DNA of 64,000 nucleotides, taken from Hypericum androsaemum. Taxonomy: Eukaryota; Streptophyta; Magnoliopsida; Malpighiales; Hypericaceae. A program made the position numbers and the translations under genes. The stretch's first letter is position 1. Each line of letters opens with the position of its first letter. The stretch spans positions 13,202,428 through 13,266,427 of the forward strand of contig OZ023194.1 in assembly GCA_963995505.1 (NCBI GenBank). Reading direction: 5' to 3'. Of the stretch, positions 10,990 to 22,338 are shown in pieces. The notes under the pieces are model-generated. The model made no database searches, was not told where the DNA came from, and saw only the letters and a list, made by a program, of their open reading frames with translations.

Positions 10990-11636
10990 ATAATAATAAT
11001 AAGCCGTAGATAGTAATTTGGCCTCACGAGTCACAGAAGTTGGGTACGTTAGGTGAGGAACAGCCAGTCTCATCGTAATCCCACCCCAACAAATATCACT
11101 AAATAATTAATCATTCGTAATCCACGAACACCAATGGTAGTTTAATTACAGGAGATATGCTCAGCATGCTTTATTTAGCGCAATTCTGTGTGAACTCTTT
11201 TTTTTAAAGGTAAATTATTATACTATAATATTATTAAGGTTTGAACATTTGATCTTTTAGATATTTACAACGTCTTGAACCGTTGGGCTAAAAGCCCTTT
11301 GGCTTCTGTGTGAACTCTAAAATCAAACATTTTTTTATAGTATCAAATACAACCAGGAACTTCTTTTCCATTTCATCTTCTTTAAAGTTAAAAAATGAAT
11401 ACATTAGTATCATGTAACTATCTGAACTTCTGTTTCTTATTGACTTTAATTAGATGTAATATTTTACGTGGAGTATTGAAATCTATACATTTTAAAAAAG
11501 TATGGTTTAAATTAGGACGACACAATTTTTTGGTATAAAGCAGAAGCACATGTGGTGAATTGTTTCAAAATATTAAATGATTATAATCATAGAATCATTA
11601 TGGGTAAAGCATCAATCTTATCAGACATTGAAATTT
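10990..11636. other. Intergenic DNA with one SINE
   Basis: AT-rich spacer between MULE-a and MULE-b. Apart from the SINE-like copy at 11206-11316 I see no feature. Confidence 0.5.
11206..11316 (-). mobile_element. tRNA-derived SINE-like repeat (copy 1)
   Basis: On the minus strand it reads AAAGGGCTTTTAGCCCAACGG, then GTTGTAAATAT, and ends with TAATAATTTACCTTT. It aligns with the plus-strand copies at 24211-24319 and about 61531-61640. The TAGCCCAACGG block fits a polymerase III box A and the ATGTTCAAACC block is close to box B, as in tRNA-derived SINEs. Confidence 0.6.
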
Positions 11637-12860
11637 GTGCAAGTTATCTTCACGTATCTGGTGTTTTGACTCCCGACCTCTCGCGTCCTTAGATTTCAAA
11701 AAATGATTTTGTCATTCCAATATTTAGTTTTATTATACTATCGGGTCCTTCGCTGACGTCATCAATTATTTTATCATTGAAATAAATTTTTTACCCCTCT
11801 AATCATCTTCTCAGACTAACACAACCTTCCGGTCATCTTCTCCGACGACCAAAATTTATTCCGTCGATCAAAATTTGAATCAGTGTATCTACCAAGACAA
11901 CTCTAATTCATTCCCAAAATAATTAAACCAAAAAAAAACCCAATCCAGTTCAATGAGCAATCACCATCGAAACAAATCGGGATTGAAGCAACCCATTTTT
12001 CTGTTGTTCGTCGGAGGTGGTGTACTTGATTAGGATCTTTAATAGTCGAGGCAAGAGTTGGACTCTTTCTCCGTAAGACGAGATTGCCCCGTATTCAGTA
12101 CTTTACGGACTGCGATAATCGTTCCCAAGATACAACGACTAGGCTGCTTCCGAGTTCGTAGCACAACGACCCTCGAAGCTTCAGGCAAACCTTGGAAATT
12201 CTGAACTTTCTGAGAGAGGGAGAGAGAGAACTATAATGCTAACGAATGCTTATGCACTTGTAGTTGGGATGAGTGCAAATGATGGTAGACTTGGCCATGA
12301 ATTGAATCCGATTCGTGATTCGATTCGATTCGTAAAAAATTTGATTTGATTCGACAATAATTCGATTCGTCAAAAAATTTGATTCGAATTCGTCATGATA
12401 AGAATTGAATACGGTTCAAGTTTTTTGTAATTCGTCAAACCGGCGAATTCAATTCGATTTTATTTTGAGAATTCGATTCGTATCAAATTCGATTGAAATT
12501 CGATTCGAATTCATAAAAATTCAAAAGGGGGATTCAAAAGGGGGTAATTTGAATTTCGCTGACGTCAGCGCTTGCATCAGCGTCAGGGGCAAATTACCAT
12601 TTTTTTCTTACCATTTTTTTGTTACCGTTTTAATCCCTAGGTTACTGTTTTTTTACTGTTAGTACTTTTTACATTTTTTTAAATTCAGAATTTCTTCCCC
12701 TCTATAAATACCACCTCTTATTCTTCAAATTTTACACATTCCAATCTCAATTCTCTACTTCTCTTATTGAAAATTTGAGCTACATAAATTCTCCCTCAAG
12801 TTTACTAATTAGATATGTTAGTCATATTTCTCATATAATTACTCATATTACTATATAATT

Positions 12861-13145
12861 ATGTCATCAAGTAGAGCAAATAAGGGTAAGGAAAAACGTG
12901 TGGAACATCACGATTCTATTGAATCGGATTTTCCACCAATTTCTACTTATCCTATTCCGGAAGAAATGATGAACGTCCATGATGAAGCTCAACGGAAAAG
13001 TGTTGATTCAATATTCAACAATCCACAAAAGGTAAAAAGATCACCTTCATTACTTTTTACTAAGCATTTCACAAATGAACCAACTCCCTCTCCCTCACAA
13101 AGTAAAAAATTAAATTTTACGGAAAGATTGTTAATGAAAAAATAA
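12861..13145 (+). pseudogene. Putative N-terminal remnant of the hAT protein
   Basis: A 94-residue frame starting MSSSRANKGKEKRVEHHD, rich in charged residues and serine, with no known domain visible. It sits between the subterminal repeats of the hAT element and upstream of its dimerisation domain, so I infer it is the start of the transposase gene joined by an internal deletion. A TATA-like tctataaata (about 12701-12710) lies upstream. Confidence 0.5.
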
Positions 13146-13185
13146 AAAAAAACCCCGAGGAATAAGTTTAACCAATTAAGACTTT

Positions 13186-13540
13186 GATTTATATCTTAAC
13201 ACACAATTTGATATTCCATTTGTCAAATCTTCTAGTTTTCCTTTATTAGAATGGTGGAACAACCATATAGAACAATTTCCGGTTATGTCAATTATTGCCA
13301 AAGAATTGCTTGCTTGTCCGATTTCGACGGTTGCCGTGGAACAAGCATTTAGTGCATGAGGTAATATTTTAGATGAACACCGGTACTCAATGACACCGCA
13401 ATCTTTGGAGGCACAAGCATTACTCGCCGATTGGACCAAGGCGGAAAGACGACAACAAGAATTAGTCCGAAAAAATCCCGACCAACTATACGACCTCGAT
13501 GATGCCACAACCGGTGAAAGCACAAACACATCCGACTAAG
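13186..13540 (+). pseudogene. hAT transposase C-terminal dimerisation domain
   Basis: The plus-strand frame reads FPLLEWWNNHIEQFPV, then ACPISTVAVEQAFSA followed by an in-frame TGA where a glycine is expected, then GNILDEHRYSMTPQSLEAQ and WTKAERRQQ. This is the hAT family C-terminal dimerisation region (hATC), which packs transposase monomers together. The zinc finger and catalytic regions are missing. The frame ends at a stop near 13538. Confidence 0.85.
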
Positions 13541-15231
13541 TGAGTTAGCTCCATAAAGGTAAGAGAACTACGTGGGCTTTGATTCCTTCGGAGCTAAGGA
13601 TACGTAGACAACTTAATTTGGTACATTAAGTGCAAGCCCAATCTTTAGTTTATTTCTTTTTCCCAAAAAATGTTAAACACTAATTCCTAATTTTTTTTAA
13701 TATTTGAAGCAAAAATCAAAGTTTTTAAATTTTTCAAAAAATATCAAAATTTTTTAAACGTTTTCGAAAATATTACAAAAATATTCAAAATATTCTAAAA
13801 AAATTAGAGGTTTTAGAATTTTTTAATTAAGTATTAAAATTATAGAATTAATTTGAATTCGAATTCGATTCTAATTCGATTCTAATTTGAAAATTCATAA
13901 TTCGTATTCGATTCGTCTTGTGAAGAATTGAATACGGTTTAATGTTTTGATGAATTCGAATTCGAATAAATTTGATTCGAATTCGTCTAAATTCGAACCG
14001 TGGTCAGGTCTAAATGATGGGGAATGAGCCTATTTATAGGTGCTGGATGGGATGCAGGCAGGCACTCTGAAGGGGTGCGTCCATTCGGCCAGCAGACTGG
14101 CTGCGCTCGTGGCCCTTTGGTGATATTCTGGATCCTTTCAGGTGCGCCCAGACTAGGTTGTGACCGCTCGGAGGGACAGGCCTACGCTCGCACTCCTTCA
14201 CGAGGGATCTCGCAACCCTTTGGCCGTCTGGAAATTTCTGGAATATTCCAGCCCTTCGTGACTCTTCGGTGGCCATCCTGGAAGGCGCTCGCAGCCCCTC
14301 GTCACTTCGGTAGCTACACAGCTCTCTCTGGACTCTGGAAAAATACTTAAGGCTCCTTCAGCTCCTCGCGACGATGCGTACGTGCGAAGTGTCAAGTGCG
14401 CCACAAAGCGCCCATTGCGACCTGCGTCCAATGTGCCATGCGCACACGCACTCGTGCTCGTGCTTGGATGGTGCTATGCACCATCCTCGCCGCGGTCCGA
14501 GTTGGTTATCCTTCTAGGTGGTCAACTTATTTCCTAGTCAATAAGGAGCATCTCCTTATAAACTAGAGAAAACTTGTTGCACTTTCCAATGTGGGATTGC
14601 CACTTTCCTTTTTTACTTTGGGCTTTCCACTTGGGCCTTCCACTATGGGCTTTGCATTGAACTTTTATTCAATTTTATTCCAACAATCCCCCACATGAAT
14701 GATTATTAATGCATGCTGACACTTTTAAGAAAAGTTTCAACGAAATATCATTGCATCGTGAAAGGTAGCTTACGACTTTGAACCTTTCCTAATAAAATAC
14801 TATCGGATTTACTTGCTGCTCAGTGAACGCGATGTCTTGAACTGGTCATTTTTTTATGTAAACCAAGACAATAACATTTACACAATAATATTTCTAATAT
14901 CCTTTGGTTCTCACGTTGTGTCCGTTTCGGCCATTGACCTTATCTTGGATTCATAAGTATTTTTTCCTTTTGAAGCGGCCTCACTTCACACTTATATAGG
15001 TGATCTCCTATCAGGAGTATCCTGCTATACTCTACCTTTATCTGGTATAGGAATCATTAAAAGCGTAAACGCTTAACCTTACCATATCTCTGCAGGGTAG
15101 TACTTGGATAGCTTCTGAGAATGGGACGGGTTCCAAGTAATCTTCTGAACCATTCATAATTTAGTTATCTCATTGAACCAAGTTTGTGGGATCTCCACTC
15201 ATCATGGTTGAGTTACCGCTATAAACGTTCT

Positions 15232-16995
15232 TTAATGTGTGGGTTTTAACCCCATTCTCCTTACTGTATTATACATTTGATCTCTGTTGATTCTTTTCGC
15301 AAAGGATCAGCTATGTTGTCCTTGGACTTCACATAATCAATGGTTAGAGATCAATTGTCTAACGGTATTATGTCTCCTACGGATATGTTGAGACTTACCG
15401 TTGTACATAGTACTTTGTGCTCTCCCGATTGTAGACATGCTATCATAATGTATCAATACAGGGGGCACAGGCTTGTTCCAACACAGAATATCCTCTAGGA
15501 AATTTCTGAGCCATTCAGCTTCTTCCCCAGCTTTGTCTAGTGCTATAAACTCTGACTTCATGGTAGATCGAGCTATGCACGTTTGTTTAGAGAATTTCCG
15601 AGATACAGCTCCTCCACCTATGGTGAACACATAACCACTAGTAGATTTGGAGTCTTTAGTGTCCGATATCTAATTCGCATCAATGTATCCTTTCAATACA
15701 GCTGGATACCTCATATAAAGTATGCCATAGTTCATGGTATGTTTCAGATACTTTAGAACCCTTTCCAGAGCTAGCCAGTGGTCTGGTTCTGGATTGCTCG
15801 TGAATCTACTAAGCTTGCTAACTGAGTATACAATATCAGGGCGTGTACAATTTGTTAAGTACATTAGACTCCCGATGATCTTTGCATATTTTAGTTGAGA
15901 TACTGGGTCACCTCTGTTCTTATCCAAGTGTAGACTCTGTCCTACCAGAGTCTTAGCTGGAGGTTTGTCAAAAGCATCAAATTTCTTGAGTACATCCTCA
16001 ACGTAGTGAGATTGTGACAAGACAATTTCTTCAGTCGTACTAGAGATTTTAATCCCCAGTATGACGTCAGCTAGACCCATATCTTTCATGTCAAAGTTAT
16101 TCTTTAACATGTTCTTAGTTTTTATAATAGGATCATTACTACTTCCCGTGATTAGCATGTCGTCTACATACAGACATACAATCACGTAAGCATCAGGTGT
16201 GCCTTTAATGTATACACATTTATCATACTCGTTGATCTTAAAGCCATTTGATATTATTGTTCTATCAAATTTCTCATGCCACTGTTTTCGCGCCTGTTTC
16301 AGCCCGTATAGTGACTTGACCAGCTTGCACACCTTATGTTCTTCTCCGGGGGCAACAAACCCTTCTGGTTATTCCATATATATTTCTTCTTCTAGTTCTC
16401 CATTTAGAAAAGTTATTTTTACATCAATCTGATGTATCTCGAGGTTATAAAGTGCTGCAATAGCTACGAGCACTCTAATAGATGTGATTCTTGTGACCGG
16501 CGAATACGTGTCAAAGAAATCATATTCTTCCTTCTGTTTGAACCCTTTAGCTACCAACCGAGCTTTGTACTTATCGATTGATCCATCAACTTTGTATTTC
16601 CTTTTAAGGATCCATTTGCAATCTAAAGGTTTGCAACCTAGTGGGAGATCCACGATTTTCCACGTATAGTTTTGCATGATGGATTCTATCTCACTATTGA
16701 TAGCTTCTTTCCAAAAAGGAGCATCCGGACTAGATAATACCTCTTGGACTGTCCCAGGTTCATTTTCTAATACGTACGTCAGAAAATCTGAACCAAATGA
16801 TTTGGCCATTTTGGCCCTCTTACTCCATCTAGGTTCCTCAGCACCTTGATCAGAGCCTTGTGTAGCTTCATAACTTCTTTTGTTTGAGCTTACTTCTTTT
16901 GTTTCCTTTTTAGGAAAGATATTCTCAAAGAATATTGCATTCCTTGATTCCATGACCATTCCCTCGTTGATTTTAGGGTTTTCAGACTTGTGCAC
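15232..16995 (-). pseudogene. copia-A reverse transcriptase and RNase H
   Basis: On the minus strand the RT opens with NYTWKIVDLP and KWILKRKYKVDGSIDKYKARLVAKGF. It goes on through FLNGELEEEIYME, CKLVKSLYGLKQARKQWH and the active site VCLYVDDMLITG. The RNase H part follows with [23 protein letters not shown] (about 15630-15500). The frame is broken by a stop near 16370 and again near 15665. The final frame ends KPTH at about 15232. Despite these breaks the motifs are well kept. Confidence 0.88.
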
Positions 16996-17001
16996 TAGAA
17001 A

Positions 17002-18199
17002 TCAGTATGCGCTAATGTTGTGGGCATATCCGATAAAGATGCAGTCAACGGTCTTGGGTCCTATTCTCACCCTTTTAGGTGGAGGTATTTCTACCTTGGC
17101 TAGGCACCCCCACACTTTAAGGTAACCGTAGGAAGACTTTCTCCCTTTCCATAATTCATATGGGGTTTTGTCCCTTTTCTTGTGTAGCAATTTGTTTAGA
17201 ATATGATTAGATGATAGCACAGCTTCCCCCCACAAGTTCTGTGGTAAGCCCGAGCTAATGAACATAGCATTCATCATCTCCTTAATAGTTTAATTCTTGC
17301 GTTCAGCTACACCATTTGATTGAGGTGAGTATGGAGCTGTTGTCTGATGAATAATGCCATTTTGTTGGCAGAATTTCTCAAACGGAGCTACATATTTTTC
17401 CCCTCTATCACTTCAAATCATTTTGATTTTAGTGCTAAGTTAATTTTCAACCTCATTCTTATAACTCTTGAAAGTTTTTAGAGCTTCGTCTTTTCCTTTC
17501 AAGAGGTGTACATAACAGTACCTCGTACAATCATCAATAAACGTGATGAAATACTTTTTTCCACCTCTAGTTTGCATTTATTTCATATCGCATATGTCGG
17601 TATGAATTAACTCCAAAGGTGTAGTACTTCTTTCCACTGAATAAAAAGGTGCTTTGGTCATTTTTGCCTCTACACATACTTCACATTTATTGTTCAGGTC
17701 AAACTCCATTTTAGGCAATAAATTTAAACTTACTAACTTTCTTAGTGAGCTCAAATTTACGTGTCCTAATCTATCATGCCATAAGTTAGAACACTCAGCC
17801 AAATAAGAATAATTAACAACTTTATTAGGGCCATTAAAGGCGTGTTTGACAGTTATTACATTCATCTTGAAGAGCCCCCTCTCGAGGTAAACCTTTCCTA
17901 CAAAGGCACCGGCCTTGGTCAGAACAAACCTATCGGTCTCGAATATTAGTTTCATCCCAGCTTTGCTCAACAGTGAGCTGGATACTAAATTCTTACGAAT
18001 GTCTGGGACATGCAGCACATCCTTGAGGGTCAGCTCTTTTCTGGAGGTCAGCTTCAGCACCATCTGGCCTAATCTGACTACGGGTGAAGTCGCGGAGTTA
18101 CCCATAAACAACTTTCGTCCGTTGATCAGAATATAGGTCAAAAATATCTCCTTGTTTGAACAAATGTGTCGGGTAGCCCCTGTGTCTATGAACCACTCT
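17002..18199 (-). pseudogene. copia-A protease, GAG-pre-integrase and integrase
   Basis: The protease motif WFIDTGATRHIC is at about 18199-18160, with the copia-type D-T-G. The GAG-pre-integrase block NLWHDRLGHVNLSSLRKLVS comes next, then the integrase start VCVEAKMTKAPF and LIHTDICDMK. A stop at about 17578 interrupts the core, which resumes with the conserved MMNAMFISSGLPQNLWGEAV (17277). Copia-B carries the same region in better-linked form. Confidence 0.85.
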
Positions 18200-19125
18200 C
18201 TTGGGTTATCCACCAGATTAGCTTCAAATACCACGGCGGATAAGTCTAGCTCAGACAGGTCTTCGGCCAGATTTGCCTTCTCACGATCGTCCCTCTTTGG
18301 CAGGCGACAATCTTTTGCCATGTGACCGGGCTTGTCGCAGTTGTAGCAATTGCCCTTGATCTTCTTAGCCTTCTTTTGCTTTGGCTCTTGCTTCTCCTGC
18401 TTATTCCCGGGCTTCTTCCTCTTCTTTTCGGTACCACCTTCGGCGAGGTGTACCTTAGCCTCAGAGTTGGTCCTGTCGGTCTTGACTTCGGACTTTCGGT
18501 TGTCTTCTTTGATCCTTAGTCTCACGATCAGGTCTTTCAGCCCCATATCCTTCCTCTTATGCTTGAGGTAGTTCTTGAAGTCCTTCCACAGAGGAGGTAG
18601 TTTCTCGATCAGAGCAACCACCTGGAAGGATTCGCTGAGTTGCATGCCTTCGGCGTGAATCTCGTGTAGAATCAGATGCAGCTCTTGGACTTGGTCTATG
18701 ACCTTCTTGGAGTCCACCATCTGGAAGTCGAGGAACCTTCTGACGATGAATTTCTTCATCTCGGCATCCTCTGTTTTGGACTTCTTCTCCAGGGAGTCTC
18801 ATAATTCTTTCACAGTCTTGGTACCTGCATAGACATTATAGAGGGCGTTGTCTAAGCCATTCAGGATATAGTTATGACATAGGAAGTCTTCGTGACTCCA
18901 TACATCGAGGGCGTTGATCTTCTATGGATCAGCCTCATTTTCTGCCACCTTCGGAGCCTCTTCCTTCAAGAATCGGACCAGGTTGAGCGTCGTCAGGTAG
19001 AACAGCATCTTCTGTTGCCATCTCTTAAACTCGGTACCATTGAACTTGGCCGGCCTTTCGGCATGGACAATTCTCGGGACCGCTGGCACTGGTGCTGAGC
19101 TTGTTGATGCCATCTTCAAGTACAC
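18200..19125 (-). pseudogene. copia-A gag with CCHC zinc knuckle
   Basis: The frame opens at about 19125 or the next ATG (MASTSSAPVPAVP), with capsid signature RPAKFNGTEFKRWQQKMLFYL, and is broken near 18922 and 18795. The second part (from 18759) holds the UBN2-type capsid helix region FIVRRFLDFQMVDSKKVIDQ, a basic linker rich in Lys and Arg, and the zinc knuckle CYNCDKPGHMAKDC. Confidence 0.85.
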
Positions 19126-19142
19126 AGATCTCGTCTTACGAT

Positions 19143-20089
19143 TATTGTTCGTCGGAGGTGGTGTACTTAATTAGGATCTTTAACAGTCGAGACAAGAGTT
19201 GGACTCTTTCTCCATAAAATAAGATTGCCTCGTATTCAGTACTTTACGGGCCGCGATAATCGTCCCTAAGATACAACGACTAGGCTGTTTCCGAGTTCGT
19301 AGCACAACGACCCTCGAAGTTTCAGGCGAACCTTGGAAATTCAGAACTTTTTGAGAGAGGGAGAGAGAGAACTACAATACTAACAAATGCTTATGCACTT
19401 GTAGTTGGGATGATGGGAGGGAGCCAGGCACTCCGAAGGGGCGCATCTGTTCGACCAGCAGGCTGGCTGGCTGCGCTCGTGGCCCTTCGGTAGCATTCTG
19501 GATCCTTCCAGGTGTGCCCAGACCAGGTTGTGACCGCTCGGAGGGACAGGCCTACGCTCGCACTCCTTCACGAGGGATCTCGCAACCCTTCTGCTGTCTA
19601 GAAATTTCTGGGATGTTCCAGCCCTTCGTGCCTCTTCGGTGGCCATTCTGGAAGGCGCTCGCAGCCTCTCGTCACTTCGGTAGCTACACAGCTCTCTCCG
19701 GACTTGGGCAAAATGCTTAAGGCTCATCCAGCTCCTCACGACGATGCACACGTGCGAAGTGCCAAGTGCACCACAAAGTGCCCATTATGACCTGCGTCTA
19801 ATACGACATGCACACACGCACACATACACGTACGTGTGCGTGCGTGTGCGCATGCTCGTGCTTGTATTTGGATGGTGCTACGCACCATCCTCACCGCGGT
19901 CCGAGTTGGCTATCCTTCTAGGTGGTCAACTTATTTCATAGTCAATAAGGAGCATCTCCTTATAAACTAGAGAAAACTTGTTGCACTTTCCAATGTAGGA
20001 TTGCCACTTTCCTTTTCCACTTTGGGCTTTCCACTTGGGCCTTCCACTATGGACTTTGCATTGAACTTTCATTCAATTTTATTCCAACA
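19143..20089 (-). repeat. copia-A LTR (5' LTR)
   Basis: About 947 bp, aligning with the split LTR at 12002-14685. It contains an alternating purine-pyrimidine palindrome at about 19808-19853 (cacacgcacacatacacg / cgtgtgcgtgcgtgtgcg) that is much shorter in the other LTR. Confidence 0.88.
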
Positions 20090-20494
20090 TTTCCAACTTC
20101 CCAATGGACAAATCTTTATGGAAACCAACTTCCCAATGGAAACCATGGAAACCAACTTTCCTATTGTCCTTCGTGGGCAATCTCCATTGAAACTAATCAG
20201 GAATTGAAGCAACCCAAAAATTAGGGTTCTTCCCAGATGCTGCCGATGAAGGGAGGCAGCGGGCCCCACCTAATGGCGAGGAGGAAGTCACTGTCGGTGA
20301 AGGACTTGTACTGGACAGCGAGGTAGCTGCAGGTCTTCGATCGACGGCGTGAGGTGACGATGAAGAAAAATGGAAAACTGAGAGGGAGGAGGGGGAGAAG
20401 AGAGATGAACACGGAGTGGAGGCTGGGGATGACGACCGGCGTGAGGAATATTACTATCGACCAGACCGGCACCTCGATGGGCACCCGTGGGATG
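20090..20494. other. MULE-b interior: copia flank duplication and GC-rich possible captured DNA
   Basis: 20165-20215 (caatctccattgaaactaat, then ggaattgaagcaaccc) repeats the left flank of copia-A at about 11958-11996. Between it and the LTR lie short repeats of caacttcccaatgga. From 20220 the DNA is GC-rich with codon-like composition, and it seems to resume after copia-C at 22344-22470. I do not recognise a protein, but a captured host gene fragment is plausible for a Mutator-like element. Confidence 0.45.
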
Positions 20495-20574
20495 TGTTGG
20501 GTATGGAGCCTGAGATGAGTGGTGGTGTTCGATCGAGCTCGAGAGGCGAGTAACACTGGTGCGCTCATTCGAGA

Positions 20575-21619
20575 GATTGATTTTGCTCGTTGTGGGATGG
20601 ATCATTATTGCTATGTGAAGAGTTTGGACAATGGCTATATCATCCTCCTGCTTTATGTTGATGACATGTTGATATCAGGCACCAGTGCGAGTGAGGTGAC
20701 CAAGGTGAAGAAGCAATTGTCCGAAAGATTTACCATAAAGCACTTGGGTGAGGCTAAGCAAATCCTTGGGATGAGGATTGAGAGAGATAGAGCTGCAGGG
20801 AAGCTATTTCTCTTACAAGCTGAATATATTGAGAAAGTGTTGGAAAGGTTTAGTATGCAAGATGCCAACCCCAAGTTGACTCTTTTAGCTGGACACTTCA
20901 AGTTGTCCAAGAAGGACTCGCCTAAGAATGAGGCGGAGGAGTCCCAAATGGAGAAGACTCTCTATGCATTGGCGGTGGGTAGCTTGATGTATGCTATGAT
21001 TTGCACAAGGCTGGACATAGCACATGCGGTGGGAGTAGTGAGCAAGTTCATAAGCAATCCGGGTGAGTAACATTGGGTCGTAGTGAAATGGATCATTGGC
21101 TACTTGAGATGTACCACTGAGAAGTGCCTTTGCTTTGAGGATAAAGATGTGAAGCTCCTAGGCTATTGTGATGCAGACTTAGGGTTCGATGACCATGATG
21201 AGAAAAGGAGCACGAGCGATTATGTCTTTACGCTGAGAGGGATAGCAATATCTTGGGCTTCGAGATTGCAAAAGGTGGTGGCTTTGTCAAGCGCAGAAAG
21301 TGAGTACGTGGCTATGACGGAAGCAAGTAAAGAGATGGTATGGTTGCAAAGTTTCTTGGGGGAGTTAGAGAAGGAGCAAAGTGAGAGTGTGCTTCACAAT
21401 GATAACCAAAGTGCGATACATTTGACAAAGAATCCCGCCTTCTACTCAAGGATGAAGCATATTGAGTTGAAGTATCACTACATACGGGATCTCTTGGAGA
21501 GGAAGATCTCGAGGATTAAAAAGATTGACGGGAAAGTGAATTCCCCGGACATGTTGACCAAGGTGGTTACCTTGGAGAAACTGAGGCTAAACATGGCCTC
21601 GGCGGGTCTAGTGAACTGA
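20575..21619 (+). pseudogene. copia-C RT C-terminal half and RNase H
   Basis: RT motifs are HYCYVKSLDNGYIILLLYVDDMLISG, with the YVDD active site, then FTIKHLGEAKQILGMRI and VGSLMYAMICTRLDIA. A stop follows at about 21070. The RNase H frame (21083-21619) has LLGYCDADLGFDDHDEKRST, then SSAESEYVAMTEASKEMVWL and KHIELKYHYIRD, ending MLTKVVTLEKL. The apparent start at 20519 lies in LTR sequence and is an artefact of the deletion junction. Confidence 0.85.
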
Positions 21620-21702
21620 GAAGAGACCCCACGTACCAAGAGGTGTATGAGTGAAGAGGGGGGTCATCAAGTGAACGGTGGCAAGAGTTGAGCTCAGTCT
21701 CT

Positions 21703-21713
21703 AGGTGGGAGAT
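21703..21713 (+). other. Polypurine tract of copia-C
   Basis: aggtgggagat directly precedes the LTR start TGTTGGG, the usual copia arrangement. Confidence 0.8.
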
Positions 21714-22338
21714 TGTTGGGTATGAAGCCTGAGATGAGTGGTGGTGTTCGATCGAGCTCAAGAGGTGAGTAACACTAGTGCACTCGTATGGGATCGCCGA
21801 AATGGTACACATCGTGTGAAGATGAAGCAGAGCAGAACTGGTGAGAAGCTGGTGCACCTGGCGGGCGCCAGCCAACTAGCGAGCGCTAGTTGGAACTTGC
21901 GGCCGCAAGCTAACTAGCAGTCGCTAGTACCAAGTTCCAGGAGAATCTGCGAGCGGCCACTGGCGATCGCCAGTTAGGCTGGGAAAAACTGCTGCCATTT
22001 GACAAAAATACCCCTCCTTGTCCAATCTTTTCCCTAAAGTTGGAGCCACTATATAAACCCATCTTGTACTCATTTATTGTTGTTCCAAAAGCAATGAGGG
22101 ATAGAAACCCTAGAAGAGTGTTGGGTGCCAAAGAGTGGCATTTTCTTGTAAAGAGCAAGTGAAGCTCAAGTGCGAGATTAGTGGAAATCCTCCTGGCTTG
22201 GTACGCCCCCGGACCTAGATGTTCTCATCGAACCGGATGAACAAATCCTTGTCTCTTGTATGTTCTCTCATTTGTTCTTCTTGCGATTTCGTGGTTTGCT
22301 TGCTTTTGTTGGATTGTGTTGGGTCCGTTGGCTTAACA
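21714..22338 (+). repeat. copia-C 3' LTR with palindrome cluster and TATA box
   Basis: 625 bp. It contains five different short palindromes in 21862-21975 (for example tggcgggcgcca, ctagcgagcgctag, cttgcggccgcaag). A TATA box (ctatataaac) near 22050 marks the element promoter. It ends ..cttaaca. Confidence 0.82.

Larger units (their letters stand above)
12286..14012. mobile_element. hAT transposon, internally deleted relic
   Basis: The ends tagacttggccatg and ..tggtcaggtcta form an inverted pair. The 8-bp TSD aatgatgg is perfect (12278-12285 and 14013-14020). Both subterminal regions consist of repeated gattcgaattcg motifs. It encodes a short N-terminal piece and the hAT dimerisation domain but lacks the catalytic middle, so it cannot move by itself. 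The MITE at 5308-5791 shares its ends. Confidence 0.92.
12002..14685 (-). repeat. copia-A LTR (3' LTR) with hAT inserted
   Basis: Parts 12002-12285 and 14021-14685 together align with the LTR at 19143-20089. The gap is exactly the hAT element plus its 8-bp TSD. The right edge is fixed by the polypurine tract at about 14686-14694. Confidence 0.9.
12002..20089 (-). mobile_element. copia-A: Ty1/copia retrotransposon, decayed
   Basis: The LTRs are 12002-14685 (containing a hAT insertion) and 19143-20089, each about 950 bp without the insert. The element runs on the minus strand: gag near 19.1 kb, then protease, integrase, RT and RNase H down to 15.2 kb, which is copia order because integrase precedes RT. 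The polypurine tract GTGGGGGAT directly precedes the LTR start TGTTGG on the minus strand. The flanks give only an imperfect 5-bp TSD (ttttc/tttcc). A primer site for initiator tRNA-Met is not obvious next to the 5' LTR. The same family recurs in opposite orientation as copia-B. Confidence 0.92.
20495..22338 (+). mobile_element. copia-C: Ty1/copia element with a large 5' deletion
   Basis: It starts with about 80 bp of LTR (tgttgggtatggagcctgag) and then jumps directly into the RT gene. It ends with a full LTR at 21714-22338 that begins with the same bases. The flanks show a 5-bp TSD with one mismatch (ggatg at 20490-20494, agatg at 22339-22343). It belongs to a different copia lineage from copia-A. 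Most of the 5' LTR, gag, protease, integrase and half of RT have been deleted. Confidence 0.85.

Noticed and set aside
12690..13145. Stand-alone host gene at the 94-residue ORF
   Set aside because: It lies between hAT ends with a perfect TSD, so it is treated as part of the transposon.
20221..20568. Minus-strand ORF with a hydrophobic stretch, faintly like a cellulose-synthase-like membrane segment
   Set aside because: The resemblance is a few residues only, and the frame runs across the copia-C LTR boundary.
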